From a virus, in the IMG/VR virus record IMGVR_UViG_3300010883_000245, positions 1 to 31,435 of that record: a stretch of 31,435 nt of DNA; one strand, 5' to 3'. The translations under genes and the position numbers were made by a program. Below are positions 12,096-19,591 of this stretch, piece after piece (positions within the stretch are counted from its first letter, which is position 1; each line of letters begins with the position of its first letter). A model generated the notes under the pieces. It worked only from the letters and a program-made list of their open reading frames with translations, did no database searches and had not been told where the DNA came from.

Positions 12096-13614
12096 AGACC
12101 AACTAGCCGCCCTCAATCTCGACTTCTCGAAGGCGAAGACCGTCTGGGATTTTTTGCAGTCCGATGCTTTTGTGAGGGGCCTCGTCGGCCCTGTCGGATC
12201 AGGGAAGTCATATGCATCTGCCGCCGAGGTGATGTTACGCGCCGTAAAGCAGAAGCCGTCGCCGAAGGACGGCATCAGATATACCCGCTTCGCCATCGTC
12301 AGGAACAGCTATCCAATGCTTCGGACGACGACGCTGAAAACGTGGGCCGAGTTGTTTCCCGAGAATGTCTTCGGTCGGATGCACTGGTCGCCGCCGATCA
12401 CTCATCACATCAAGTTGCCGACAAGGGGCGATGCACACGGCATCGACTGCGAGGTTATCTTCCTCGCCCTCGACCAGCCGAAGGATGTGCGGAAACTGTT
12501 GAGCCTGGAATTAACCGGCGCATGGATCAATGAGGCGAGGGAACTGCCCAAGGCGATCATCGATGGACTGTCGCATCGCGTGGGCCGGTATCCGGTGAAG
12601 TCAGACGGTGGACCGACATGGCGCGGTATCTGGGCCGACACCAATCCGATGGATGATGATCATTGGTGGTTCAAGCTGGCCGAAAGGGGCGAAGCTCCCG
12701 GCGGCAAGTTCCCGTGGAAATTCTTCAAGCAACCATCTGGTGTCCTAGAAACGCCTGAGTCCGATCTACCTGACTCCCCCGAATCAAATGGCTTTGTTAT
12801 GTCGGCCGGCAAGTGGTGGATGGTAAATCCGGGGGCCGAGAATCTCAACAATCTGCCCGATGGATACTACGAGCAGCTGGTCGGCGGGAAGAATCTGGAT
12901 TGGATCAGGTGCTATGCCAAGGGCGAATATACCTACGTTCAGGAAGGCAAAAGCATCACGCCAGAATACGACGACGACCTGATGTCTGTAGACAATCTTC
13001 AGTTCGATCCCGCCCTGCCCCTGCACATCGGCCTCGACTTTGGTTTGACTCCCGCCGCCGTCTTCGGCCAGAGAACGGCGCACGGCCAGTGGCGGGTTCT
13101 CCATGAACTGGTGACCTTCGACATGGGTCTGGAGCGATTCGGAAATCTTCTCAAGCCAGAGATCGAAGCTCTCTTCCCGAATGCCAACGTTATGGTTTGG
13201 GGCGATCCCGCCGGTGTCCAGCGCGACCAGATTTATGAGGTGACGGCCTTCGATCACCTGAAGACCCTCGGCCTCATCGCGAGGCCAACACATACCAACG
13301 ATTGGAAAACCCGACGCGAGGCGATGGCCGCGCCGATGATCCGGTTCATCGACAAGAAGCCGGGACTCCTCGTTGATAAAAAATGTCTTCGGCTCCGCAA
13401 GTCCCTCGCCGGTGGATATCATTTTTCTCGGGTGGCGGTCGGGGCCGGTCAGGAAAGATTCCGCGATATTCCGAATAAAAACGAGCATTCACACTGTGGC
13501 GATGCATATGGATATCTAATGTTAGGGGGCGGCGAACATCGCGCCATGACCAAGCGGCCCATGCCGATAGGACAGGCGAACATCGCGGCGATGGACTTTG
13601 ATGTCTTTGCTTGA
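12088..13614 (+). CDS. Terminase large subunit (packaging ATPase and nuclease)
   Basis: 508 residues from ATG at 12088, chosen over the ATG at 12028 because AGAGGA stands eight bases upstream and it gives an 8-base overlap. ATPase half: Walker A GPVGSGKS (34-41), a Walker B-type strand LTGAWINEAR (143-151, Asn-Glu instead of Asp-Glu) and a coupling-like WADTNP (about 182-187). RNase H-like nuclease half: HIGLDFGLTP (Asp317), MVWGDPAG (Asp373) and HCGDAYGYL (Asp472). It packages concatemeric DNA through the portal and makes the terminal cuts. The length is normal for the family. Confidence 0.9.
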   Translation: MSEDQLAALNLDFSKAKTVWDFLQSDAFVRGLVGPVGSGKSYASAAEVMLRAVKQKPSPKDGIRYTRFAIVRNSYPMLRTTTLKTWAELFPENVFGRMHWSPPITHHIKLPTRGDAHGIDCEVIFLALDQPKDVRKLLSLELTGAWINEARELPKAIIDGLSHRVGRYPVKSDGGPTWRGIWADTNPMDDDHWWFKLAERGEAPGGKFPWKFFKQPSGVLETPESDLPDSPESNGFVMSAGKWWMVNPGAENLNNLPDGYYEQLVGGKNLDWIRCYAKGEYTYVQEGKSITPEYDDDLMSVDNLQFDPALPLHIGLDFGLTPAAVFGQRTAHGQWRVLHELVTFDMGLERFGNLLKPEIEALFPNANVMVWGDPAGVQRDQIYEVTAFDHLKTLGLIARPTHTNDWKTRREAMAAPMIRFIDKKPGLLVDKKCLRLRKSLAGGYHFSRVAVGAGQERFRDIPNKNEHSHCGDAYGYLMLGGGEHRAMTKRPMPIGQANIAAMDFDVFA

Positions 13615-14125
13615 GGACATCGAGGCCCTGAATAAAGCCGTCCGGTTGTCCGGGGATCGAAAGCTGGTTCCATTCAGCCCGACGCACATCCAGATGATGG
13701 AACTCGGACCCTTCGAGCAAGGGTATTGGAATGCGATCCCGCACTGGCTGGAAATGCTCGAAGGGATGGCCGCGCTGGGCTACGCCTTCACTGGCACAAA
13801 GGCCGGTCGGCCCTATTGTTCCTTCGGCGTTATGAAGATGTGGCCGGGTGTCGCGGAAATGTGGCTCATCCCAGATGCCAATTTGCCACAAGTCGCCATG
13901 TCTTTTCACCGAGCGGCTCTACGCTTTGCCGACATATGTATGTCCGACCTCCACCTTGTACGCCTTCAGGTCACCGTACATACAGCTAATGTCCCCGCTG
14001 ACAACTGGATTCAAAAAATGCTATTTCAGGAAGAGGGTGTTCTTCGAGCCTTCGGTCCTGATGGCTCCGATCACCGAATGTATTCACGGTTGAAGGAACA
14101 GAACGATGAGGCTGACACCTTCTAG
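13601..14125 (+). CDS. GNAT-like phage protein (T7 gp13-type)
   Basis: 174 residues; ATG at 13601, 14 bases inside TerL, preferred to the in-frame TTG at 13598. The pattern YAFTGTKAGRPYCSFGVMKMWPGVAEMWLI, FHRAALRF, RLQVTVHTANVPADNWIQ and LRAFGPDGSDHRMYSR matches an acetyltransferase-like fold found in small podovirus virion or morphogenesis proteins. Whether it binds acetyl-CoA is unclear: the usual R/Q-x-x-G-x-G/A loop is not evident. It lies between terminase and portal genes, suggesting a head-assembly or ejection function. Confidence 0.55.
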   Translation: MSLLEDIEALNKAVRLSGDRKLVPFSPTHIQMMELGPFEQGYWNAIPHWLEMLEGMAALGYAFTGTKAGRPYCSFGVMKMWPGVAEMWLIPDANLPQVAMSFHRAALRFADICMSDLHLVRLQVTVHTANVPADNWIQKMLFQEEGVLRAFGPDGSDHRMYSRLKEQNDEADTF

Positions 14126-14134
14126 GGCAATTTG

Positions 14135-14407
14135 ATGGCCGGTCTTTTTTCCGCGCCCCCCGCCCCTCAAGCCCCCCCCGGACCAGACCCTGCATTGCTC
14201 AAGCGACAGCAAGATCAGGAAGATCGACTCGCTCGACAGGAACGAGCGCAACAACAGGAACTCTCGGCCCGTCGCAGAGCGAGAGGTTCCGGTGGAACTC
14301 GACAACTTATTTTTCAGGCCCGGATTGATCCCGCTCTCGGTGTCCCGACCGACACTTCCCTCGGGCCAGCCTCTACCCCCCGCAACCCTGACAGAAGGAC
14401 ATCATAG
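14135..14407 (+). CDS. Small Pro/Gln/Arg-rich head-module protein, first of a pair
   Basis: 90 residues from ATG at 14135 (an in-frame TTG at 14132 is less likely). It starts MAGLFSAPPAP, followed by a Pro-rich segment, a charged helix (LLKRQQDQEDRLARQERAQQQ) and an R-R-R-A-R-G-S-G-G-T-R stretch. Its N-terminus matches that of the next gene (M-x-G-L-F-S-A-P-x-A-P). Small proteins of this design are common just before podovirus portal genes; no function is established to my knowledge. Confidence 0.6.
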   Translation: MAGLFSAPPAPQAPPGPDPALLKRQQDQEDRLARQERAQQQELSARRRARGSGGTRQLIFQARIDPALGVPTDTSLGPASTPRNPDRRTS

Positions 14408-14409
14408 AT

Positions 14410-14625
14410 ATGGGTGGATTATTTTCAGCCCCGTCAGCCCCGGCCCCCGCTCCAGTGGCGGTTGCTCCCGCGCCAGAGCCTCGTCCCGAGAATCGCGTTG
14501 AACAGGAAAACGCCGCTGCCTCTCGCGCCCGTCGCCTGTCGGCACGACCGCTGGTTTCAGGTTCACCTCTCGGCATTCAGGATGGTGGCCTGAATACGAC
14601 ACTCGGTCCCCGTGGGGCTGGCTGA
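14410..14625 (+). CDS. Small Pro/Ala-rich head-module protein, second of a pair
   Basis: 71 residues, starting two bases after the previous stop. MGGLFSAPSAP, a Pro/Ala/Val stretch, then NRVEQENAAASRARRLSARP and a Gly-rich end. The order of parts copies the preceding protein but is shorter, suggesting duplication and divergence. Its stop overlaps the ATG of a 12-codon frame (TGATG) leading to the portal gene. Confidence 0.6.
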   Translation: MGGLFSAPSAPAPAPVAVAPAPEPRPENRVEQENAAASRARRLSARPLVSGSPLGIQDGGLNTTLGPRGAG

Positions 14626-14663
14626 TGGCTTTTCAAAGGAATCCGAAGAAGCGAGTTAAGTAA
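14625..14663 (+). CDS. 12-residue basic minicistron coupling to the portal gene
   Basis: ATG at 14625 inside the previous stop, TAA at 14661-14663 sharing its last A with the portal ATG. The peptide would be MAFQRNPKKRVK. The exact overlaps at both ends suggest a ribosome re-initiation bridge across an otherwise 37-base gap where the portal gene has only a weak ribosome site. Too short to judge further. Confidence 0.3.
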   Translation: MAFQRNPKKRVK

Positions 14664-16246
14664 TGCCGGGACTGACAGCCGAGCAACTTCGCAAACGATC
14701 CAACGCCGCCTGGAATCGGAAAGAACCGTGGAGGGCGATATACGACGAGGCCTATGAGTTCGGCTTGCCCCAGCGCAATCTCTACGATGGCACTTGGGAA
14801 AGCGGCACAACCGGACAGAACAAAGGCCTTCGCGTGTTCGACTCGACTGCCGTCCATTCCACCCAGCGGTTCGCCAACCGATTGCAGTCCGGTCTGTTCC
14901 CGCCCGACAAAAGGTGGATGGATTTACAACCCGGAACCGACATCCCGGCAGAGCGTAACTCTGATGTGCGAGAAGCCCTTCAGCTATTCACCAAGCGATT
15001 TTTTGCCCTGATTCGCCAGACTAATTTTGACCTCGCGATGGGAGAATTTCTCCTGGACCTCTGCGTTGGGACTGCCGCGCTGATGGTGCAGAAAGGAAAA
15101 GGCGACCAGAAAATTAATTATACTGCCGTCCCCTCTTTCCTAATTGCTTTCGAGGAAGGCCCGGATGGGAACGCCCAGAATGTGTATCGGCGAATGAAAA
15201 TGCCGGTCGAAAATATCCTTCGCACTTGGCCCGATGCCGAATTGGATGCTGTCTTGTTGCAACTTCTCGAAGATGACCCGACCAATAATGTCCAGCTTCG
15301 CGAGGCGACGATCTTCAATGTCGCAGATAACCAGTGGGGTTATTACATCTGGCATCAGGCCAACGAGGACGAGACGGCGATAATTCTTGAACGGAAGCTG
15401 AAAAGATCGGTCTGGGTTGTGTCTCGTTTTTTGAAAGTCTCGGGCGAAATTATGGGCCGTGGGCCTTTGCTATCGGCCCTCGCCGACATCAAAACGGTCA
15501 ACAAGGCCATTGAACTTCTCCTCAAGAATGCGTCGATCAACATCGCAGGTGTCTACACTGCCATCGATGACGGCGTCCTGAACCCCTCGACGATCCGAAT
15601 AGTCCCCGGAGCGGTTATCCCCGTCGCCAGAAATGGCGGTCCACAAGGCCCATCCCTCCAGCCTTTGCCCCGCTCCGGGGACTTGCAACTTTCGCAACTG
15701 GTGATCAACGATCTCCGTTTGCAGATCAAGAAGACGCTCCTCGATGACTCCATGCCGCCAGATAATATGTCGGCCAGATCGGCTACCGAAATCATCGAAA
15801 GAATGCGCGACCTTGCCGTCAACCTCGGCTCCAGTTTTGGTCGGATGATCCATGAAGCAATGGTCCCGATTGTAAAACTGACGCTTGAAGAAATGGGCGA
15901 TCAGGGCCTCATCGATCTGCCTCTCAAAATCGACGGCCTCGAAGTTCAGATCGTGCCGGTTTCGCCCCTCGCCCAAGCCCAGAATCTCGACGAGGTTCAA
16001 AACGTCCTTCAGTGGTTGAGCGTGGCCTCACAACTTGGTCCGGTCGGCCTGGCGACCGCCAATATGGAAGGCATTTCCGATTGGGTTGCCGACCAGCTGG
16101 GTGTCCCGATTGGCCTTCGCACGACACCAGAAGAACGCACCGAGACTGCCGAGATCGGCTCACAGTTTTTGCAAGCACAAGCTGGTCAGCCAGCGACTCC
16201 GGTTGATGCGGGTCAGCCGCCGCCGGGGTCCATACTTGGTGGCTAA
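14663..16246 (+). CDS. Portal protein (head-to-tail connecting protein)
   Basis: 527 residues, the usual length of the podovirus head-to-tail connector family. Recognisable stretches: LRKRSNAAWNRKEPWRAIYDEAYEF at the start, RVFDSTAVHSTQRFANRLQSGLFPP, FLLDLCVGTAALMVQKG, GRGPLLSALADIKTVNKA and LLDDSMPPDNMSARSATEI. Twelve copies would form the dodecameric DNA gate at one vertex, docking terminase during packaging and the tail afterwards. The Pro/Gln/Gly-rich tail is probably flexible. It belongs to the head gene string and is followed by a 48-base gap without features. Confidence 0.9.
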   Translation: MPGLTAEQLRKRSNAAWNRKEPWRAIYDEAYEFGLPQRNLYDGTWESGTTGQNKGLRVFDSTAVHSTQRFANRLQSGLFPPDKRWMDLQPGTDIPAERNSDVREALQLFTKRFFALIRQTNFDLAMGEFLLDLCVGTAALMVQKGKGDQKINYTAVPSFLIAFEEGPDGNAQNVYRRMKMPVENILRTWPDAELDAVLLQLLEDDPTNNVQLREATIFNVADNQWGYYIWHQANEDETAIILERKLKRSVWVVSRFLKVSGEIMGRGPLLSALADIKTVNKAIELLLKNASINIAGVYTAIDDGVLNPSTIRIVPGAVIPVARNGGPQGPSLQPLPRSGDLQLSQLVINDLRLQIKKTLLDDSMPPDNMSARSATEIIERMRDLAVNLGSSFGRMIHEAMVPIVKLTLEEMGDQGLIDLPLKIDGLEVQIVPVSPLAQAQNLDEVQNVLQWLSVASQLGPVGLATANMEGISDWVADQLGVPIGLRTTPEERTETAEIGSQFLQAQAGQPATPVDAGQPPPGSILGG

Positions 16247-16294
16247 TACATTTACTCCGCATTCCTTGGACTTCGCTGACTGCTAGGAAAGACA

Positions 16295-16588
16295 ATGGAA
16301 AAAGACAACATAGTATCAATCGCGACCCCCGGATGGGAAGGCGTCGAAGCCGTCCCGCCGACGCAACCCGAGTATGCGGCAACGGAACAGGCCAAGATCG
16401 ACAAGGCCATCGCCCGGATGTTTGGGAGCAAGGAAGGCGAGAAGGTGATGACCTATCTCGTTGATGCCTTTTTGCACCAGCCTTGCTGGGCGCCGGGATT
16501 CACAACCGACTATGGATTTTTTCGCGAGGGGCAGAATACCCTGATCCGCGAACTGCAAGCCCGAGTTAAACGAGCGAAGGAGAGTTGA
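16295..16588 (+). CDS. Bbp19-like small phage protein
   Basis: 97 residues, AGGAAAG six bases upstream of ATG. The core (KEGEKVMTYLVDAFLHQPCWAPGFTTDYGFFREGQNTLIREL) fits the short domain known from podoviral Bbp19-like proteins, usually found between portal and scaffold genes: a helix, an aromatic loop, then an F-x-E-G-Q-N/R helix. Function unknown; probably structural or assembly-related. Confidence 0.6.
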   Translation: MEKDNIVSIATPGWEGVEAVPPTQPEYAATEQAKIDKAIARMFGSKEGEKVMTYLVDAFLHQPCWAPGFTTDYGFFREGQNTLIRELQARVKRAKES

Positions 16589-16589
16589 G

Positions 16590-16709
16590 ATGGTGAAAAA
16601 AAAGACAACAAAGAAACCCGCGCCGAAGGCCAAACCCGCCCCGGCCAAGAAATCAAAACCACAGAAAAAGAAAGCCGATAAGCCGATGGGCTTGGGGCTG
16701 TTCTTCTAG
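16590..16709 (+). CDS. 39-residue Lys/Pro/Ala-rich basic protein
   Basis: ATG at 16590 with AAGGAG seven bases upstream, TAG at 16707-16709, fitting exactly between its neighbours. About half the residues are Lys (MVKKKTTKKPAPKAKP start), and it ends MGLGLFF. The composition resembles histone H1-like tails, so nucleic-acid binding or condensation is likely. The hydrophobic GLGLFF end may dock it to another protein; a similar G-L-F start is seen in the pair at 14135-14625. Confidence 0.55.
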   Translation: MVKKKTTKKPAPKAKPAPAKKSKPQKKKADKPMGLGLFF

Positions 16710-16717
16710 GAGAGAAT

Positions 16718-17542
16718 ATGGCTGAAAAACTAGAACCCGCTGCGCCGACCGGACTCATTGACGGTGTCTCATCTGAGACTGAAGAGAAGGTCGAAAACGC
16801 ATCGGAAGAAAACACGACGGTTGATCATCATGCCAAGGATCCAGGAGAATCTTCTGACCTGAAGACCGATTCCGAGATCGGTGAGCGTCCCGAGTTCATC
16901 CCAGAGAAGTTCTGGAAAGATGGAAAAACCGATACCGAAAGTCTAGCCAAAGGCTATGCGGAACTCGAAGGCAAGATGCGCGGCGGGAAACACAAAGCAC
17001 CTGAAGACGGCAAGTATGACGGTAAGTTCCTCGACGACAAAATTCCAGGCGACGATCCGATGTTGATGGAGTTCAACAAGATGGCCTTGGAGAAAGGAAT
17101 CTCACAGGGAGACTATGAAGACCTGATCGGTTTGGTCTTGCAGAACGGGGCCAACGTAGAACAACAGACGACCTTCAATAAGGATGCCGAGATGAAAATT
17201 CTCGGACCCAACGCCGAGAAGATAATCGATGAGCAAGTCGATTGGGCGAGGAGTCTGGTCAAGGCAAAATATTGGGGCGAAGACGACTTCGAGGAGTTCA
17301 AGGTTTTTGCCGGGACTGCCGGGGGCGTGAAGGCCCTCATGCAGATGCGTCGATATTACGGAGACACGACGACGATCCCGACCGATATCAATCCAACCGA
17401 GGAAGCCCTGCCGTCAAAAGACGAATGTTACCAGATGGTCAACGATCCGAAATACCAAAGCGATCCAGCATATCGGGCCAAGGTCGAGAAGACTTTTGCC
17501 AAGGTATTTGGTACTGAACCCGATAATCGGGTCGCGCATTAA
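16718..17542 (+). CDS. Capsid scaffolding protein
   Basis: 274 residues with AGGAGA upstream. The composition is strongly acidic with a disordered N-terminus (EKVENASEENTT, DPGESSDLKTDSEIGE), then FIPEKFWKDGKTDTESLAKGYAELEGKM, which is the classic podovirus scaffold start. It is followed by long helices with a GTAGGVKALMQMRRYYG segment. Located immediately before the major capsid gene. It would direct procapsid assembly and leave before packaging. Confidence 0.8.
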   Translation: MAEKLEPAAPTGLIDGVSSETEEKVENASEENTTVDHHAKDPGESSDLKTDSEIGERPEFIPEKFWKDGKTDTESLAKGYAELEGKMRGGKHKAPEDGKYDGKFLDDKIPGDDPMLMEFNKMALEKGISQGDYEDLIGLVLQNGANVEQQTTFNKDAEMKILGPNAEKIIDEQVDWARSLVKAKYWGEDDFEEFKVFAGTAGGVKALMQMRRYYGDTTTIPTDINPTEEALPSKDECYQMVNDPKYQSDPAYRAKVEKTFAKVFGTEPDNRVAH

Positions 17543-17550
17543 ATCGCAAG

Positions 17551-17585
17551 ATGTGGGGGCTTCCCCATTGACGGAGTCCCCACAT
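17551..17585 (+). terminator. Hairpin after the scaffold gene
   Basis: An 11-bp stem (17551-17561 with 17575-17585, ATGTGGGG outer arm, one G-T pair) and 13-base loop, nine bases after the scaffold stop. It is followed by TCTGTGTAAG, not a T-run, so it may limit rather than end transcription, or set the different levels of scaffold and capsid by processing. Confidence 0.4.
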
Positions 17586-17606
17586 TCTGTGTAAGAACGT
17601 AATTGA

Positions 17607-17734
17607 CTGATAACCCATCCAAGGACGGGCCGGTCTGGTAGCGGGGAAAACCCGTAGTGGTATGGGGGGCTAACCCCCAAGCGACAGCCAGCCTAGCTGA
17701 TAACTGTAGCGTCTTTTCACAAACTCTTGGATGG
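17607..17734 (+). promoter_or_regulatory. Structured leader of the major capsid gene
   Basis: CCATCCAAG (17615-17623) is perfectly complementary to CTTGGATGG (17726-17734), just before the capsid ribosome site (GGAG at 17733-17736, two bases of it in the helix). The 102 bases between hold two local hairpins: CGGG-GAAAA-CCCG (17642-17654) and TGGGGG-GCTAA-CCCCCA (17663-17679). CTGATAAC occurs twice (17607-17614, 17697-17704). Nothing codes here. The layout suggests an RNA element controlling capsid translation; this is inference from pairing alone. Confidence 0.4.
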
Positions 17735-17744
17735 AGATAGCCCA

Positions 17745-18584
17745 ATGGCTGTTAGTCTTTCAACCAACTTTGTGACATTGTTCGATGCCGAGGTGAAGCA
17801 AGCTTATGCGGCCCAGCAATTGCTGGCCGGGACTTGTCGAACCAGAACCGGCGTTGTGGGATCGACGGTACAGTTCCCGAAAATCGGCAAAGGCGTTGCC
17901 GGGATTCGTATCCCTCAAACTGATGTCACTCCGCTAAATGTTGCCCATACTAATGTGACGGCGACATTGAGCGATTTCGCCGCCCCGGAATACACTGATA
18001 TTTTTGACCAGACGCACGTTAACTATAACGAGCGGTCAGAACTTGTCGAAGTCGTATCCGGTGCGATTGGCCGCCGCGCTGATCAGATTAAGCTCGATGC
18101 GCTTGCAGCATCGTCCACTTCTCTGACTGTTGCTAATAGTATTGGTGGTGCTGCCAGTAACCTAAACGTGGCTAAGATTCGCGAAGCGAAACGTCTGATG
18201 GACGGCAACAACGTCCCATCAGGAGATCGCTTCTTCACCATGTCAGCCGATGGCTTGGCAAACCTTCTCAGTGAAACTGAAATCGCAAGTTCAGATTACA
18301 ACACGGTCAAAAGTTTAGTAAATGGACAGGTCGATACGTTCCTCGGCTTTAAATTTATCATGATGGGCGACCGTGATGAGGGTGGTTTGTCAATCGACGG
18401 CTCCAGCGACCGGACGACTTTTGCGTGGCACAAAGCCGCGCTGGGTTTTGCCGAGTCAATGGCGCAGTCAACCGAGATCAACTACATCGCCGAGAAAACT
18501 TCTTGGCTGGTCACGGGCAAACTGTCAGCTGGTGCAACCGCAATCGATGATGAGGGTATCGTTATCCTCACCACAAGGGAGTAA
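17745..18584 (+). CDS. Major capsid protein
   Basis: 279 residues from ATG at 17745; the frame is open from a TTG at 17727, but GGAG nine bases before the ATG decides. It lies directly after the scaffold gene. Sequence features (FVTLFDAEVKQAYAAQQLL, GSTVQFPKIGKGVA, the N-arm strand region, FAAPEYTDIFDQTHVNYNER, RRADQIKLDAL, GLSIDGSSDRTTFAWHKAALGFA) match the HK97-fold major capsid proteins of many podoviruses. It forms the icosahedral shell. The length is short but normal for this group. Confidence 0.85.
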   Translation: MAVSLSTNFVTLFDAEVKQAYAAQQLLAGTCRTRTGVVGSTVQFPKIGKGVAGIRIPQTDVTPLNVAHTNVTATLSDFAAPEYTDIFDQTHVNYNERSELVEVVSGAIGRRADQIKLDALAASSTSLTVANSIGGAASNLNVAKIREAKRLMDGNNVPSGDRFFTMSADGLANLLSETEIASSDYNTVKSLVNGQVDTFLGFKFIMMGDRDEGGLSIDGSSDRTTFAWHKAALGFAESMAQSTEINYIAEKTSWLVTGKLSAGATAIDDEGIVILTTRE

Positions 18585-18589
18585 TTGAT

Positions 18590-18895
18590 ATGGCTTTATC
18601 GCTTGAAAATCTCTCATTGATTGGTGGCGGCTCGAAGGCGGGTAATGCTCCACAGGTTTGGAGTTATGTGTCCACCGATACTCCCGCTGTTATTGATAGT
18701 GCTGGCTACTTCGACAACGGCACTACGACCAACACCGGACTCCGTGATCTCTTTAAGGTCGGTGATCTTATGTATATTCATGGAACTTCCGGTGGCACGG
18801 CTGTCTTCGGGTTGCACATTGTGACCGAAATCACGGCGGCTGGTATCATCGACGTTACCGATGCCACCGCGCTTGGTGCAACCGACACCGATTAA
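18590..18895 (+). CDS. Capsid-adjacent protein, possibly head decoration
   Basis: 101 residues, five bases after the capsid stop. Starts SLENLSLIGGGSKAGNAPQVWSY, then DSAGYFDNGTT, LFKVGDLMYIHG and beta-rich repeats. Proteins with this G-N-A-P-x-x-W-x-Y and A-G-Y-F pattern sit next to capsid genes in many podoviruses. A decoration or head-stabilising role is likely from position and beta content but not demonstrated. Followed by a strong terminator hairpin. Confidence 0.5.
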   Translation: MALSLENLSLIGGGSKAGNAPQVWSYVSTDTPAVIDSAGYFDNGTTTNTGLRDLFKVGDLMYIHGTSGGTAVFGLHIVTEITAAGIIDVTDATALGATDTD

Positions 18896-18907
18896 CCCAC
18901 TAGGGCT

Positions 18908-18929
18908 TGGGGGGGCTTCGGCCCCCCCA
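18908..18929 (+). terminator. Strong UUCG-tetraloop hairpin after the head genes
   Basis: A perfect 9-bp stem TGGGGGGGC / GCCCCCCCA closed by the extra-stable C(TTCG)G tetraloop, 13 bases after the decoration-like stop. The downstream bases (GCTACTTCTGATT) are only mildly T-rich. Probably a terminator or partial terminator giving high capsid and lower tail expression. Confidence 0.7.
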
Positions 18930-18952
18930 GCTACTTCTGATTGGGGGCCTTA

Positions 18953-19591
18953 ATGGCCGCTGGAGATACTGATGTAAAAATTTGTTCCCATGCATTAATA
19001 ATGCTGGGCGAGGGCGAAATAACGTCGTTTACGGATGGCACGACTCGGGCCGGTATTTGTGAGGCCCTGTATCCACAGATTCGCGATGTGACCCTCGCTA
19101 TGTATCGATGGGCATTCGCGCAAAAGAAAGTCCAGCTTCAGGAGTCAGTCGGCGATCCTGTGAATGAGTTCGACAATTCGTTCCCGATGCCGTCCGACTC
19201 TTTGACGGGTGTTCCCATTGCTGTATTCAATTCCACCGGGACCGGAATTACTTCGATCACCGCTGGCTGGGAAATTCTCGGTTCTGATTTGGTGACCAAT
19301 CAGACGACCATCGTCATCGATTATATGTTCATCCCGCTCGAAGCGGAGATGCCGACCTACTTTATCCAGCTGTTGAAATACTTCATGGCGATGCATCTCG
19401 CCGAGCCTATTACCGATCAGATCACCAAGGCTCAACATTGGGAACGCATCGCCATCGGTAACCCAGCCGAGGGTGGCCGGGGCGGGTTTTTCCGACAGGC
19501 CGCGACCATCGACGGCCAAGGAACGCCGACCGAGTTTATCAATAACTATCCACTAATTGATGCTCGGCTGACCCTTGCGAATACCTTTTAA
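18953..19591 (+). CDS. Tail tube / adaptor protein (T7 gp11-like, tail tubular A)
   Basis: 212 residues from ATG at 18953 (GGGGG just upstream). The N-terminus KICSHALIMLGEGEITSFTDGTTRAGICEALYPQIRD, then MYRWAFAQKKVQL, is the well-known pattern of podovirus tail tubular A / adaptor proteins, followed by IDYMFIPLEAEMP and a C-terminal helical part. It forms the ring linking portal and nozzle. The stop overlaps the next ATG (TAATG). Confidence 0.8.
   Translation: MAAGDTDVKICSHALIMLGEGEITSFTDGTTRAGICEALYPQIRDVTLAMYRWAFAQKKVQLQESVGDPVNEFDNSFPMPSDSLTGVPIAVFNSTGTGITSITAGWEILGSDLVTNQTTIVIDYMFIPLEAEMPTYFIQLLKYFMAMHLAEPITDQITKAQHWERIAIGNPAEGGRGGFFRQAATIDGQGTPTEFINNYPLIDARLTLANTF

Noticed and set aside
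12784-13488. Minus-strand 234-residue frame inside TerL
   Set aside because: Antisense to conserved terminase motifs; no recognisable protein and no minus-strand context.
17543-17744. Group I intron or tRNA-like gene in the capsid leader
   Set aside because: The flanking genes are complete, no intron core or endonuclease is visible, and the hairpins do not fold into a cloverleaf with an anticodon arm.
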